A stretch of 64,000 nucleotides of DNA from Bradyrhizobium sp. CCBAU 051011 (GTDB lineage: Bacteria > Pseudomonadota > Alphaproteobacteria > Rhizobiales > Xanthobacteraceae): the NCBI RefSeq assembly GCF_009930815.1, contig NZ_CP022222.1, positions 8,722,501-8,786,500 of the forward strand, in the 5' to 3' direction. The notes below the pieces were generated by a model, which saw only the letters and a program-made list of their open reading frames with translations, did not search any database and was not told the DNA's origin. This document shows positions 36,943 through 46,210 of this stretch, one piece after another; position 1 is the stretch's first letter, and each line of letters starts with the position of its first letter. The translations under genes were made by a program, and so were the position numbers.

Positions 36943-37606
36943 ATGCTTAGGCGATATTGCGCGGCCGCCTTGCTGCTGTTTGCAGCACAGGCCCCGGCAA
37001 TTGCGGGTTATCAGGACGAAAATCCCGACCAGGTCTTTTCCACGGTCTACGAGCGGCTCGGCGCACTGCCGGTCAGGGCCGCGCGCGATCCCAACGTCTG
37101 GCTTCGGCTCGAAGAGCTCAAGCGCGAGCCATGCGACCAGAAAAGCATCGGCGATCTCGCGCTGGCGCTGGACAAGGCCGGCTACCGGCGAGAGGCGGCC
37201 AATGGGTCTACAAATTCGTCATGAACTGCGGCGCGCCGGTCACTGCCCTGCATCGATCGATCGACATCTATCTGCGGCTGACCGACTATCCGAAAGCGGT
37301 CGAAGTCGCCGACGAATTCATCCGTCGCGCGCCGTCCAATCGCGAGGCGCACTATCTGCGCGGCATAGCCCTCGAAGGTGCGGGCGACCACCAGCGGGCG
37401 CTGGTCGACTTCGCCAATGCGATCGAACTGTTCGGCTCGGACAAGAAGGGAATCTCCAGCCGCGTGTTCATGCACATGGCGGCCGCCTGGAAGTGCAGCA
37501 GATGCTGACACGCGTCCGCGCCGAAGTCGTTGCCGCGACCAAGGGCAAGCAGGTGCCGTGGTCGAACTCGTCGCTATTGGGCGAGGTCTATCTGGCGGAG
37601 AAGTGA
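36943..37606 (+). pseudogene. degraded TPR gene fused to the end of a caspase-like gene
   Basis: An intact start (MLRRYCAAALLLFAAQAPAIA, a signal peptide) leads into 93 residues and then stops. Near 37200 one base is missing, after which a second frame goes on with YKFVMNCGAPVTALHRSIDI and TPR-like REAHYLRGIALEGAGDHQRA to FMHMAAAW. At about 37490 the third frame takes over with VQQMLTRVRAEVVAATKGKQ and VPWSNSSLLGEVYL, which is like the C-terminus of Bradyrhizobium caspase-family proteins. The TPR protein normally goes on with a retropepsin-like domain, as I recall. So a deletion appears to have joined two genes, and a frameshift has silenced the first. Sequencing error at 37200 is possible, but it would not explain the second change of family. 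Confidence 0.72.
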
Positions 37607-37623
37607 GGGTGTGACTTCACGCC

Positions 37624-37703
37624 GTCATCCCGGGGCGATGCGCAGCATCGAACCCGGGATCTCGAGATTTTGGGTTCGTCGCTTCGCGACGCCCCGGAAT
37701 GAC
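37624..37703. repeat. REP-like palindrome
   Basis: GTCATCCCGGGGCG faces CGCCCCGGAATGAC, with GATCTCGAGATTTTGGGTTC in the centre. It fills the space between the pseudogene and the convergent MetE-like gene. Confidence 0.72.
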
Positions 37704-37711
37704 AGCCTGAG

Positions 37712-38830
37712 TTACTTTCCCCACACCTCGTTCGCCACTTCCACCGCGAGGCTCAGCTTCGCCCACTGCTCCTCCTCGGACAGGATGTTGCCCTCTTCGG
37801 TGGAAGCAAAGCCGCATTGCGGCGAGACCGCGAGTTGCTCGAGCGGGGCGAACTTGGCAGCCTCGTCGAGGCGGCGCTTGATGTCGTCCTTCTTCTCGAG
37901 CTCGCCGAACTTCGACGTAATAACGCCGACCACCACGACCTTGTTGCCCTTCGGCAAGTACCGCAGCGGCTCGAATCCGCCGGCGCGATCGGAATCATAT
38001 TCGAGGAAGTAGCCGTCGTAGTTGGTGCCGGCGAGCATGGTCTCGGCCACCGGCTCGTAGCCGCCGGAGGAAATCCAGGTCGAGCGGAAATTGCCTCGGC
38101 AGACATGCGTGGTCACCACCATGTCGGCCGGCCGATCGGCCAGCGCGTAGTTGATGACGCGCGCGTAGATTTCCTGCAGGCCGTCGGGATTGTCGCCGCG
38201 ATCGCGCGCCTTCTGCAGCTCATCCTGCGAGCACAGATAGGCCCAAACGGTGTCGTCGAATTGCAGGTAGCGGCAGCCGGCGTCGTAGAACGCCTTCACC
38301 GCCTTGCGGTAGGTCTTGCCGAGATCGAGGAAGAATTCCTCGAGGTCAGGGTAGACCTCCTTCGAGATCGACTTGCGGCCGCCACGGAAATGCAACACGG
38401 CCGGCGACGGGATCGTCATCTTCGGCGTGACGTGGGCCGTGTCGGCATGCTTCTTCAGGAAGCGGAAGTGATCCAGCATCGGATGGTTGTCGGGAAAATC
38501 GAGCTTGCCGATGACGCGGACGGCGTCATGGCGGGTCTCGACGCCTGCGAACTGAATGCCGGTTTCGGGATGGAAGAGCTCGCAGCCGGTGAGCTTGGCG
38601 AGAAAATCGAAATGCCACCAGGAGCGGCGGAATTCGCCGTCGGTCGCGAGCTTCAGGCCGATCGAGGCCTGCCGGTGTACGACCTTCTCGATCTCGAGGT
38701 CTTCGGCCTTGCGTAGATCCTCGGCCGTGATCTCGCCCTTCTCCAGCTTGGCGCGCGCTTCCTTGATGCGCGGCGGCCGCAACAGACTGCCGACCTCGTC
38801 GGCGCGGAACGGGGGCTTGGTTCTCTGCAT
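37712..38830 (-). CDS. MetE-like cobalamin-independent methionine synthase family protein
   Basis: From MQRTKPPFRADEVGSLLRPP the protein has 372 residues, matching the catalytic C-terminal half of MetE (YxjG/YxjH type). Zinc-binding positions are visible as H in VVTTHVCRGNF with C next to it, E in FLEYDSDRAGGFE and C in LAVSPQCGFAST. Stand-alone members of this length transfer methyl groups to homocysteine or related thiols. It fits the methyl-cycle context of ahcY and metK. A longer reading begins upstream at 38887 but adds residues that do not fit the family. Confidence 0.87.
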   Translation of the reverse strand: MQRTKPPFRADEVGSLLRPPRIKEARAKLEKGEITAEDLRKAEDLEIEKVVHRQASIGLKLATDGEFRRSWWHFDFLAKLTGCELFHPETGIQFAGVETRHDAVRVIGKLDFPDNHPMLDHFRFLKKHADTAHVTPKMTIPSPAVLHFRGGRKSISKEVYPDLEEFFLDLGKTYRKAVKAFYDAGCRYLQFDDTVWAYLCSQDELQKARDRGDNPDGLQEIYARVINYALADRPADMVVTTHVCRGNFRSTWISSGGYEPVAETMLAGTNYDGYFLEYDSDRAGGFEPLRYLPKGNKVVVVGVITSKFGELEKKDDIKRRLDEAAKFAPLEQLAVSPQCGFASTEEGNILSEEEQWAKLSLAVEVANEVWGK

Positions 38831-38864
38831 GGTCTCAACTCCCATCAATCTTGTGCGCGGCAAT

Positions 38865-39581
38865 CTAGTGCGCGGCGGCGCCGGCAACGCCGAGATAGCG
38901 TTCGAGCACCGCGGGATCGGCCTTCAACGCGTGGCTTGCCGCATCATGCACGATTGCGCCACGTTCCAATATCACAACCCGATCGGCCAGCCCCAGAATC
39001 TTTTGCGCGTTCTGCTCGACGATGATCGAGCAGATGCCGCCAGCACGGGTGATGGTGCCGAGCGCCTTTAACAATTCCTCAACGATGATCGGCGCCAGCC
39101 CCTCGGTCGGCTCGTCCAGCAACAGCACTTTTGGATTGAGGGTCAGCGCGCGGCCGATCGCCAGCATCTGCTGCTCGCCTCCGGATAGCTGGTTGCCGAA
39201 ATTGCTGCGGCGTTCCTTCAGCCGCGGAAACATCTCGTAGACCTTTTCGACAGTCCACGGACCGGGCTGGGCCACCGCGGTCATGTTTTCCTCGACCGTC
39301 AGCGAACGGAAGATGTTGCGCTCCTGCGGCACCCAGCCGATCCCGGCCCGCGCCCGCTGGTCCGGGCGCATCGCCGTGATGTCCAGCCCGCCGAGCGCAA
39401 TCGCGCCGCCGAAACGGCGGGTGATGCCGACGATCGAATTGATCAGCGTGGTCTTGCCGGTGCCGTTGCGTCCCAAGAGTGCCAATACCTGGCCTTCGCC
39501 GAGCGTCAGCGACATCGAAGGCAGCACCACCGCTTCGCCGTAGCCGGCGCGCAAGGCATCGATGGCGAGAAGATCAGACAT
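38865..39581 (-). CDS. livF: branched-chain amino-acid type ABC transporter ATPase
   Basis: The 238-residue ATPase has Walker A LGRNGTGKTT, Q-loop WVPQERNIF, signature LSGGEQQM and Walker B VLLLDEPTEGLAP. The last block and the length identify LivF. It forms the heterodimeric motor with the LivG protein at 39574, which overlaps it by eight bases. The full set livF-livG-livM-livH and a binding protein makes one importer of the HAAT family, which carries branched-chain amino acids, amides or aromatic acids. Confidence 0.93.
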   Translation of the reverse strand: MSDLLAIDALRAGYGEAVVLPSMSLTLGEGQVLALLGRNGTGKTTLINSIVGITRRFGGAIALGGLDITAMRPDQRARAGIGWVPQERNIFRSLTVEENMTAVAQPGPWTVEKVYEMFPRLKERRSNFGNQLSGGEQQMLAIGRALTLNPKVLLLDEPTEGLAPIIVEELLKALGTITRAGGICSIIVEQNAQKILGLADRVVILERGAIVHDAASHALKADPAVLERYLGVAGAAAH

Positions 39582-40326
39582 CGGCAGCCTCGCCGAGATA
39601 GACCGCCTTCACTTGCGGATCCCGCGCCACCTCGTCCGGCGGACCCTCCACCAGCATGGCGCCGTTGACCAGCACCGAGATGCGGTCGGCGAACGAGAAT
39701 ACGAGGTCCATGTCATGCTCGATCAGCAGCACCGTGACGTCACGTGGCAGCGCCGCAACGGCGGCCAGAATGTCATGGCGCTCGCTCTCGGGCACGCCGG
39801 CGGCAGGCTCGTCGAGCAGCAACACGCGGGGCCTGGTCGCGATCGCGACCGCGATCTCGAGCAGGCGCTGCTTGCCGTAAGGCAGTGTCGACGTGGGCTC
39901 GTTCATCACGTCGAGCAGATGAAAGCGCCCGAGCGTTTCGGCGACCTCCCGGTTGACGTCGTTGCGCGTGCCCATCCGCCGCCACCAGTCGCCGCCGCGG
40001 CCGAGCCGTTCGGAGACAGCGAGTCCGATCGTTTCGAGCGGGGTCAGGTCGGCATAGAGCTGGTTGATCTGGAAGGTGCGCGACAGCCCGCGCAGCACCC
40101 GCTTGTGAACCGCAAGGTTGGTGATGTCATTGCCCTCGAGCAGGATTTGTCCGGCATTGGGCTTGAGCACGCCGGTCAGCAGGTTGATGACGGTGGTCTT
40201 GCCGGCGCCGTTCGGCCCGATCAGGGCATGGCGGGCGCCCTGCTCCACTTTCAACGACAGATCACGGGTGACCCGCAGGCCGCCGAAGGATTTTTCCAGC
40301 CCTCTGGTTTCCAGCACGATGGTCAT
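39574..40326 (-). CDS. livG: branched-chain amino-acid type ABC transporter ATPase
   Basis: From MTIVLETRGLEKSFGGLRV the protein has 250 residues. Walker A is IGPNGAGKTT, the signature has the LivG form LPYGKQRLLEIA and Walker B is VLLLDEPAAGV. The ATG overlaps the stop of livM (ATGA), which rules out the longer reading upstream. It pairs with LivF. Confidence 0.93.
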   Translation of the reverse strand: MTIVLETRGLEKSFGGLRVTRDLSLKVEQGARHALIGPNGAGKTTVINLLTGVLKPNAGQILLEGNDITNLAVHKRVLRGLSRTFQINQLYADLTPLETIGLAVSERLGRGGDWWRRMGTRNDVNREVAETLGRFHLLDVMNEPTSTLPYGKQRLLEIAVAIATRPRVLLLDEPAAGVPESERHDILAAVAALPRDVTVLLIEHDMDLVFSFADRISVLVNGAMLVEGPPDEVARDPQVKAVYLGEAADV

Positions 40327-41354
40327 GGCGCATCGCTTTCGGGAACGGCGACGACGGCCTTGCGTCCGAACACCTGACGAATGACGAGATTCGGCCCCCA
40401 AAGCACCCAGCGATGGATGCGCTCGCGGCCGATCAGCACCATCACCACCAGCACGAGCCCGATCCAGAACAGCCAGTATTGTGGCGTGATGGTCTGAAAC
40501 AGTTCCTGCAGCATCTTGAAGACAACAGCACCGATCAGCCCGCCGTAGAGATATCCGGTACCGCCGATCACGAGCACCAGCATCAGATCGGCCGAGCGCT
40601 CAAAGGCGAACACATCGAGCGAGGCCAGCGCCGTGGTCTGTGTGAACAACGCCCCGGCGATGCCGGCGTAGAACGCCGCGACCGTATAGATCGCGATCAG
40701 GCGGCGGTTGACAGGCACGCCGATCGCGGACGCCCGCAACGGATTGTTCTTGATGGCGCGCAGCGACAGGCCGAACGGCGAATTCACGATCCGCCGCGCC
40801 AGCAGAAACAGCAGGAACAGCACGATCAGCGAATAGAAGAAGCCGGTCTTTCCGAACATATCGAACGCAAACATGCCGAGGATCGGCTGCATCTCGATGC
40901 CCTGCAGCCCGTCGGTGCCGCCGGTGATGTTGGAAAAGCGTTCCGCCAGCGCCTCAAGCAGCAGCGCGATGCCGAGCGTCACCATCAGCCGGGTCAGATC
41001 GACGCCGCGGATGACGAGAAAGCTGGTGAGGAAGCCAAGCACCATGGCGACCAGCCCTGCCACCACCAGCGCGATGACAGGCTCGTTGATGATCCCGTGC
41101 AGCGCCAACAGCCCGGCGGAATAGGCGCCAACGCCGAAGAAGGCCGCATGCCCCAGCGAAACGATGCCCGCGTAACCGAGGATCAGATCGAGCGACAGCG
41201 TGAACAGCGCCAGTCTCAAGATGTCGGTCATGATCAGATAGCGCGATGGGAACAGGAACGCGCAGGACAGCGCCAGGACCCAGAATACGATCTCGGCCGG
41301 CCGCCAGCGGGCACGGGCGATGGCATGGGAAGAGACGTCGGAAACTGCGGTCAT
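40323..41354 (-). CDS. livM: branched-chain amino-acid type ABC transporter permease LivM
   Basis: The 343-residue permease has eight to ten hydrophobic segments and the LivM signature GYAGIVSLGHAAFFGVGAYSAG near residue 60. The coupling-type region is SLRAIKNNPLRASAIGVPVN. It forms the channel with LivH at 41362, seven bases upstream. It overlaps livG by four bases. Confidence 0.93.
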   Translation of the reverse strand: MTAVSDVSSHAIARARWRPAEIVFWVLALSCAFLFPSRYLIMTDILRLALFTLSLDLILGYAGIVSLGHAAFFGVGAYSAGLLALHGIINEPVIALVVAGLVAMVLGFLTSFLVIRGVDLTRLMVTLGIALLLEALAERFSNITGGTDGLQGIEMQPILGMFAFDMFGKTGFFYSLIVLFLLFLLARRIVNSPFGLSLRAIKNNPLRASAIGVPVNRRLIAIYTVAAFYAGIAGALFTQTTALASLDVFAFERSADLMLVLVIGGTGYLYGGLIGAVVFKMLQELFQTITPQYWLFWIGLVLVVMVLIGRERIHRWVLWGPNLVIRQVFGRKAVVAVPESDAP

Positions 41355-41361
41355 CGCGGGC

Positions 41362-42231
41362 TCATCGCGCGGCGGCGCGGCCGAACAGACCGTTCGGGCG
41401 CCAGATCAGGATCACGATCATGATGGTGTAGATGACGAACGGCCCCATCTTCGGCACGTAATATTTACCGGCGACGTCGCCGATGCCGAGCAACAGCGAA
41501 GCGAGAAATGGCCCGGTGATGCTGGAGGATCCGCCGACGGTGACTACGATCAAAAAGTAGATCATGAACTTCAGCGGGAAATACGGATCGAGCCCGAGAA
41601 TCTCGGCGCTCAGCGCGCCGCCCAGCCCTGCAAGACCGCAGCCGAAGGCAAAGGTGAAGGCGAAGACCTGCGGAACGTTGATGCCAAGGCCGCTTGCCGC
41701 GCGGGGATCGTCGACCGCCGCGCGCAGGCGGCTGCCAAAGCGGGTTTTCGCCAGGATCAATTGCAGGGCAACCGTGAGCAGGCCGCAGATCACGATGATC
41801 ATCAGCCGGTAGCGGCCGATGCCGACACCGAAAAAGTCGAACTGCCCTTCGAGCGCCGCCGGCAGCTTGATGAAGATCCGCGACGATCCCATGATGTAGT
41901 CGACCGCCGCGACCGACATGAAGGTCAGCCCGATCGTGAACAGCACCTGGTCGAGATGGCTGCGGGTGTAGAGATGGCGGTAAAGCGTGCGCTCCAGCGC
42001 CACGCCGATCGCCGCGGCCGAAACAAACGCCAGCGGCAGCGCCGAAAAGAACGGCCAGCCCTGGTTGTTGACCAGCACCGCGCAGATATAGCCGCCCGCC
42101 ATGGCGAAGGCGCCATGGGCGAGATTCACAAAGTTCATCAGGCCGAGCGTCACCGCCAGCCCGCAGGCCAGCACGAACAGCAGCATGCCGTAGGCGACAC
42201 CGTCGAACAGGATGGTGAACAGCGTGGTCAT
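41362..42231 (-). CDS. livH: branched-chain amino-acid type ABC transporter permease LivH
   Basis: The 289-residue permease begins MTTLFTILFDGVAYGMLLFV and has MNFVNLAHGAFAMAGGYI, the LivH hallmark, with the coupling-type stretch RAAVDDPRAASGLGIN. Its hydrophobic pattern fits eight helices. It is the first permease after the binding protein gene, which lies 180 bases upstream across a REP element. That gap may lower its expression relative to the binding protein. Confidence 0.93.
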   Translation of the reverse strand: MTTLFTILFDGVAYGMLLFVLACGLAVTLGLMNFVNLAHGAFAMAGGYICAVLVNNQGWPFFSALPLAFVSAAAIGVALERTLYRHLYTRSHLDQVLFTIGLTFMSVAAVDYIMGSSRIFIKLPAALEGQFDFFGVGIGRYRLMIIVICGLLTVALQLILAKTRFGSRLRAAVDDPRAASGLGINVPQVFAFTFAFGCGLAGLGGALSAEILGLDPYFPLKFMIYFLIVVTVGGSSSITGPFLASLLLGIGDVAGKYYVPKMGPFVIYTIMIVILIWRPNGLFGRAAAR

Positions 42232-42275
42232 ATAAAAAGCTTGGCCAAGGTCTGAAGCGAAACTGAAACTATGGC

Positions 42276-42367
42276 GTCATGGCCGGGCTTGTCCCGGCCA
42301 TCCACGTCTTCCTTGCGACTTGCCGCGGAAGAAAGTCGTGGATGCCCGGGACAAGCCCGGGCATGAC
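42276..42367. repeat. large REP palindrome between livH and the binding protein gene
   Basis: GTCATGGCCGGGCTTGTCCC with GGCCATCCACG faces CGTGGATGCCCGGGACAAGC with CCGGGCATGAC. The stem of about 30 bases would form on the transcript just after the binding protein gene and could protect or end it, raising that protein over the permeases. Confidence 0.8.
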
Positions 42368-42410
42368 GTGGAGGGTGCAGTGCATGCGCCCCGGGATGAC
42401 GGTTTCGCCG

Positions 42411-43589
42411 TCACTTCTTCGTCTTGCCGGAATCCTTCACGGCCTCGAAGGTTGCGAATTCGACGTTATAGAGTTCGCCGTCGACCTTCTCGACCTTGCG
42501 GATGTAGATGTTCTGGACGATGTCGCGGGTTTCCGGATCGATCGAGATCGGGCCGCGCGGGCTCTCCCACTTTGCGCCCTTCATCGCTTCGATCAGCGCA
42601 TCGCCGTCGGTCTTGCCGCCGGTCTTCTTCAGCGCCTCATAGATCAGGCGGATGCCGTCATAGCCGCCGACCGCCATGAAGCCGGGGCGCTGGCCGAACG
42701 CCTTCTTGTAGGCGGCGACGAATTCCTTATTGGCAGCCGAGGGATGCGCCGCGGAGTAAAGATGCGCGGTCACCGTGCCGAGCGCCGCGTCGCCCATGCC
42801 GTTGAGCAAATCGTCGTCCATCACGTCGCCGGGGCCGATCACCTTGATGCCGGACTTGTCGAGCCCGCGCTCGGCATATTGCTTCATGAAGTTGCCGCCC
42901 TGTCCTGCCGGCACGAACACGAATACGGCGTCGGGCTTGGAGTCCTTCATGCGTTGCAAGAACGGAGCAAAATCAGGGTTCTGCAGCGGTACCTTCACCT
43001 CTTCCACGATCTCGCCGCCCCCGGCGGTGAAGTTCTGCTTGAAGAAGTTCAAGGCATCATTGCCCGGCGCATAGTCGGAGGTCAGCGTTGCGACCTTCTT
43101 GATGCCGTTCTTCGCGGCCCAGTCGCCGATGATGGTGGACGACTGCGCCAGCGTGAACGAGGTGCGCACGATGTAGGGCGAACGCTCGGTGATGATCGAG
43201 GTGCCCGCCGCCATCACGATTTCCGGGATCTTGGCCTGCGTTGCCAGCGGCGCCGCCGCGAGTGCCGCCGGCGTCACGCCGAAGCCAGCAATGAAATTGA
43301 CTTTGTCGTTGACGATCAATTCCTGCGCCAGGCGCTTGGTGTTGTCGGGAACTGCCGCGTCGTCCTTGAGGATGACCTCGATCTTCTTGCCGGCGACGGT
43401 ATCGCCGTTCTGCTGCATGTAGAGCTTGACCGCGTTGTCGATCTGTTTGCCGGTCGACGCCTGGCCGCCGGTCATCGGCAGGATCAGGCCGATCTTGACG
43501 GTCTCCTGTGCCTGCGCCGGCGCAAGCGCCAGCATCGCGGCGACCGAGCCTGCGGCCAGCAATAGTTGACTGCGAATAGACATGAGCAT
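42411..43589 (-). CDS. periplasmic binding protein of a LivK-type transporter
   Basis: The 392-residue protein has a signal peptide MLMSIRSQLLLAAGSVAAMLALAPAQAQ, cut after AQA, then ETVKIGLILPMTGGQASTGKQI, the family's first strand. FFKQNFTAGGGEIVEEVKVP and VFVFVPAGQGGNFMKQY follow in the second lobe (Peripla_BP_6). It binds the ligand in the periplasm and hands it to LivHM. Ligand identity cannot be read. Amides, amino acids and aromatic acids all occur. A 22-base palindrome upstream at 43811 may regulate it. Confidence 0.92.
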   Translation of the reverse strand: MLMSIRSQLLLAAGSVAAMLALAPAQAQETVKIGLILPMTGGQASTGKQIDNAVKLYMQQNGDTVAGKKIEVILKDDAAVPDNTKRLAQELIVNDKVNFIAGFGVTPAALAAAPLATQAKIPEIVMAAGTSIITERSPYIVRTSFTLAQSSTIIGDWAAKNGIKKVATLTSDYAPGNDALNFFKQNFTAGGGEIVEEVKVPLQNPDFAPFLQRMKDSKPDAVFVFVPAGQGGNFMKQYAERGLDKSGIKVIGPGDVMDDDLLNGMGDAALGTVTAHLYSAAHPSAANKEFVAAYKKAFGQRPGFMAVGGYDGIRLIYEALKKTGGKTDGDALIEAMKGAKWESPRGPISIDPETRDIVQNIYIRKVEKVDGELYNVEFATFEAVKDSGKTKK

Positions 43590-43810
43590 CCCTCCCCCTG
43601 ATCGGCCTTTTGTCCTCGAACCGAGTCCCCGGCCCTTGATCTCACCATAACCCAGATTTTTCCGCCGGGTAGCGCGGCAACATGGCGTCCCCGGGCATCA
43701 CGTTGTCAATCGGACGATGGGCGTGCCCCGCGACGACGCGCGTCGCTTGCGCCCATCTATTGGGTATCTAAATACTATCGAAACATCAGGGCCGTCGGGA
43801 AAGGGCGACC

Positions 43811-43832
43811 CATTTGTACGATTGTACAAATG
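43811..43832. promoter_or_regulatory. operator-like palindrome upstream of the first liv-type operon
   Basis: CATTTGTAC and GTACAAATG form a perfect inverted repeat around GATT. It lies in the 341-base gene-free stretch between the divergent binding protein and lipoprotein genes. TTGTAC-N4-GTACAA symmetry is typical of a dimeric repressor site such as those of GntR or TetR type. No regulator gene is adjacent. The rest of the stretch shows no gene. Confidence 0.6.
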
Positions 43833-43930
43833 AAATGGTGCTGTCAACAAATATGCGTGGCGGCAAAGTTCCTTGGATGGAGCGCCCTAAATCCATCACC
43901 CTTAACCGCCAAAGGCGTAATCTACTGCCG

Positions 43931-44206
43931 ATGCCGACCAGCGCGCGCCATATTGCCACGATCGCAGCCGTTGCCCTCACGGGCTGCGGCCTGAGCGGCT
44001 GCGGGACCATCAACGAGAAACTCGCCGCCGGCGTCAGCGACGCCATTCCGGCCGCGATCGGCGGACTGCCGGCGGATGCGCCGCCGCGCCCGGGCACCGC
44101 AAAGTACGACGAGTACATGCGCGAGCGCGAGCGGAAGCGCCTGCTGCCGGCTTCCGAACGCGACAAGGAAGAAAAGCCTGTGGCCGCGCAGGATGCGGCG
44201 CGCTAA
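43931..44206 (+). CDS. small predicted lipoprotein
   Basis: From MPTSARHIATIAAVALTGC the protein has 91 residues. The signal peptide has two possible lipobox cysteines (ALTGC and LSGC). After it come GTINEKLAAGVSDAIPAAIG and a charged tail (YMRERERKRLLPASERDKEE). An upstream ATG at 43814 would place 39 residues before the signal and is rejected. No function is known. Confidence 0.7.
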   Translation: MPTSARHIATIAAVALTGCGLSGCGTINEKLAAGVSDAIPAAIGGLPADAPPRPGTAKYDEYMRERERKRLLPASERDKEEKPVAAQDAAR

Positions 44207-44208
44207 TT

Positions 44209-44246
44209 AGAGCCCGATCAGTGATCAGGCTCTAGATTCCTTTTTT
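44209..44246 (+). terminator. terminator of the lipoprotein gene
   Basis: AGAGCC(C)GATCA pairs with TGATCAGGCTCT, starting three bases after the stop, and six T residues follow a few bases later. Confidence 0.75.
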
Positions 44247-44294
44247 GATGCGTTTTCTTGACGCGAACCGGTACCCACTTCGCTCGAAAACGCT
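44243..44294. repeat. dispersed repeat, second copy at 61556
   Basis: GATGCGTTTTCTTGACGCGA, ACCGGTACCCACTTCGCT and CGAAAACGCT run here in one direction, and the reverse complement appears at 61556-61632 with a 25-base or so insertion. The unit is common in Rhizobiales intergenic DNA as I recall it. Confidence 0.7.
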
Positions 44295-44297
44295 ACG

Positions 44298-45161
44298 TCA
44301 ATCCATGAACACGACGGTCTTGCGGCCGTTGAGGATCACGCGATCCTCCAGGTGATGGCGCATGGCGCGCGCCAGCACGCGGCGTTCAATGTCGCGGCCC
44401 TTGCGCGAGAGATCTTCGGGTGTGTCGCGGTGGCTGATGCGCTCGACGTCCTGGTCGATGATCGGGCCTTCGTCGAGGTCGCGCGTGACGTAATGCGCGG
44501 TGGCGCCGATCAGCTTGACGCCGCGCTCATGGGCCTGGTGATAGGGCCGCGCGCCCTTGAAGCCCGGCAGGAATGAGTGGTGGATGTTGATGCAGCGCCC
44601 CGATAGTCTGGCTGACATCTCGTCCGACAGGATTTGCATGTAGCGCGCCAGCACGACGAGATCGGTATTTGTGTCCTGCACGAATTTCCACACCGCCTCT
44701 TCCTGCTCGCGCTTGGTTTCCTTTGTCACCGGCATGTAGTGGAACGGAATGTCGCCGAAATCGAGCGAGCCGTAGGTCTCGCGCGGATGGTTGGAAACGA
44801 TCGCGGTCGGGATCATCTCAAGCTCGCCGGTGCGCCAGCGATAGAGAATATCGACCAGGCAATGGTCCGATTTGGAGACCAGCAGCATCACCCGGCGGCG
44901 GTTGGCGCGGTCGCGCATCTGCCAGTCCATGCCGAAGCGCTCGGCGATCGCGGCAAAGCCGGTCTGCAGCGCCTGCAGTTCGACGGCTAGGTCGGCGGCG
45001 GTGAACACCACCCGCATGAAGAATTTCCCGGTCTCGACGTCGTCGAACTGCTGGGCGTCCAGGATGTTCTGCCCGTTATGGGCGAGAAAGGTCGACACCG
45101 CGGACACGATTCCGGGGCGATCCGGGCACGACAGGGTCAGGACGAATTGATGATCGGGCAT
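44298..45161 (-). CDS. purU: formyltetrahydrofolate deformylase
   Basis: The 287-residue protein has an N-terminal ACT domain ([21 protein letters not shown]) and a C-terminal formyltransferase-type domain (from about 90). The active site shows [20 protein letters not shown], with the family N, H and P, and [20 protein letters not shown] with the catalytic D. It frees formate and tetrahydrofolate from 10-formyltetrahydrofolate and so balances one-carbon pools, in keeping with the methyl-cycle genes nearby. The length is normal. Confidence 0.94.
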   Translation of the reverse strand: MPDHQFVLTLSCPDRPGIVSAVSTFLAHNGQNILDAQQFDDVETGKFFMRVVFTAADLAVELQALQTGFAAIAERFGMDWQMRDRANRRRVMLLVSKSDHCLVDILYRWRTGELEMIPTAIVSNHPRETYGSLDFGDIPFHYMPVTKETKREQEEAVWKFVQDTNTDLVVLARYMQILSDEMSARLSGRCINIHHSFLPGFKGARPYHQAHERGVKLIGATAHYVTRDLDEGPIIDQDVERISHRDTPEDLSRKGRDIERRVLARAMRHHLEDRVILNGRKTVVFMD

Positions 45162-45301
45162 GGCGGAGTTGATTACAATTCAGGCAGAAAGGTGAAATTT
45201 CGGATTTGCGCCCTGCTCTATCACCACAGACGCGCTTGCGCCAATCCGGAAACCGGAGGAAGGATGAACAAAGCACGCAGTATCTGCGTTGGAGCGAGAT
45301 C

Positions 45302-46147
45302 ATGGCTGACAGATTGAACGGCTACCGCATCCTGATCCTGGAAACGCGCGAGGAGGCGCAGTTTTCCCGCCTGCTCACCGAGCAGGGCGCCGACGTGCTG
45401 CAATGTCCGATGTTCACCATCCACGACGCGCCGGACCCGGCGCCGGTCGAGGCCTGGATCAGGCGGGCCATCGAAAAGCCACTCGACGATTTGGTGCTGA
45501 TGACCGGCGAAGGCCTGCGCCGGCTGATGAAGGTCGTGCGGCGCATCGATGCCGAACAGGCGTTCGTCGCCTCGCTCGGCAAGGCGCGCAAATTCGCCCG
45601 CGGGCCCAAGCCGGGCAAGGCGCTGCGCGAAATCGGGCTGGAGCCGGAGATGACGACGGAGAAGCCGACCTCCGAAGGCGTCGCCGAGATGCTGTCGCGG
45701 CTTGATCTCCGCGGCCACCGCCTCGGCCTGCAGCTCTACCCCGATAAGGATCACAGCGTCCTGATCGGCGAGATCAAGGCGCAAGGAGCTGAAGTCGATA
45801 CCGTGCTACCCTATGCCTATGATGCGCAGGCCGCGGATGCCAACATCATCGCGGCGATCGACGAGATGGCGGAAGGCCGCGTCGATGCGATCGCGCTGAC
45901 CAATCTCGGCCAGATCCGCCGCCTGATGGAAGTCGCACGGGCAAAAGGTTGCGAGGACCGGTTACGCGATGGGCTCGATCGCACCCCGATCGCTTCCGTC
46001 GGACCGGCGGTATCGGATGAACTCAAGTCTCACGGCCTGCGCACCGACATCTATCCGGCCGAGGATGCCTTCTTCATGCGGCCGCTGATCTCGGCGATGG
46101 CCGCGGCGCTCGGCAAGAACCCGCCGCGCGCGGCAGCGCGAGGCTGA
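45302..46147 (+). CDS. uroporphyrinogen-III synthase family protein
   Basis: From MADRLNGYRILILETREEAQ the protein has 281 residues of the HemD fold. FSRLLTEQGADVLQCPMFTI and LDDLVLMTGEGLRRLMKVV lie in the first lobe. VDAIALTNLGQIRRLMEVA and TPIASVGPAVSDELKSHGL lie in the second. The enzyme closes and inverts ring D to form uroporphyrinogen III. HemD proteins diverge strongly, and bradyrhizobia often have more than one, so the symbol is left out. The longer upstream frame begins in the purU promoter region and is rejected. Confidence 0.82.
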   Translation: MADRLNGYRILILETREEAQFSRLLTEQGADVLQCPMFTIHDAPDPAPVEAWIRRAIEKPLDDLVLMTGEGLRRLMKVVRRIDAEQAFVASLGKARKFARGPKPGKALREIGLEPEMTTEKPTSEGVAEMLSRLDLRGHRLGLQLYPDKDHSVLIGEIKAQGAEVDTVLPYAYDAQAADANIIAAIDEMAEGRVDAIALTNLGQIRRLMEVARAKGCEDRLRDGLDRTPIASVGPAVSDELKSHGLRTDIYPAEDAFFMRPLISAMAAALGKNPPRAAARG

Positions 46148-46210
46148 CACGCACCGGCAGCGTCATACGTCGGCAATTCCAGCGGCCCTGGACCACCAGC
46201 AAGATACGCA

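Noticed and set aside
42276..42367. Repeat clusters as a CRISPR array
   Set aside because: The repeats are inverted, not direct, and there are no regular spacers.
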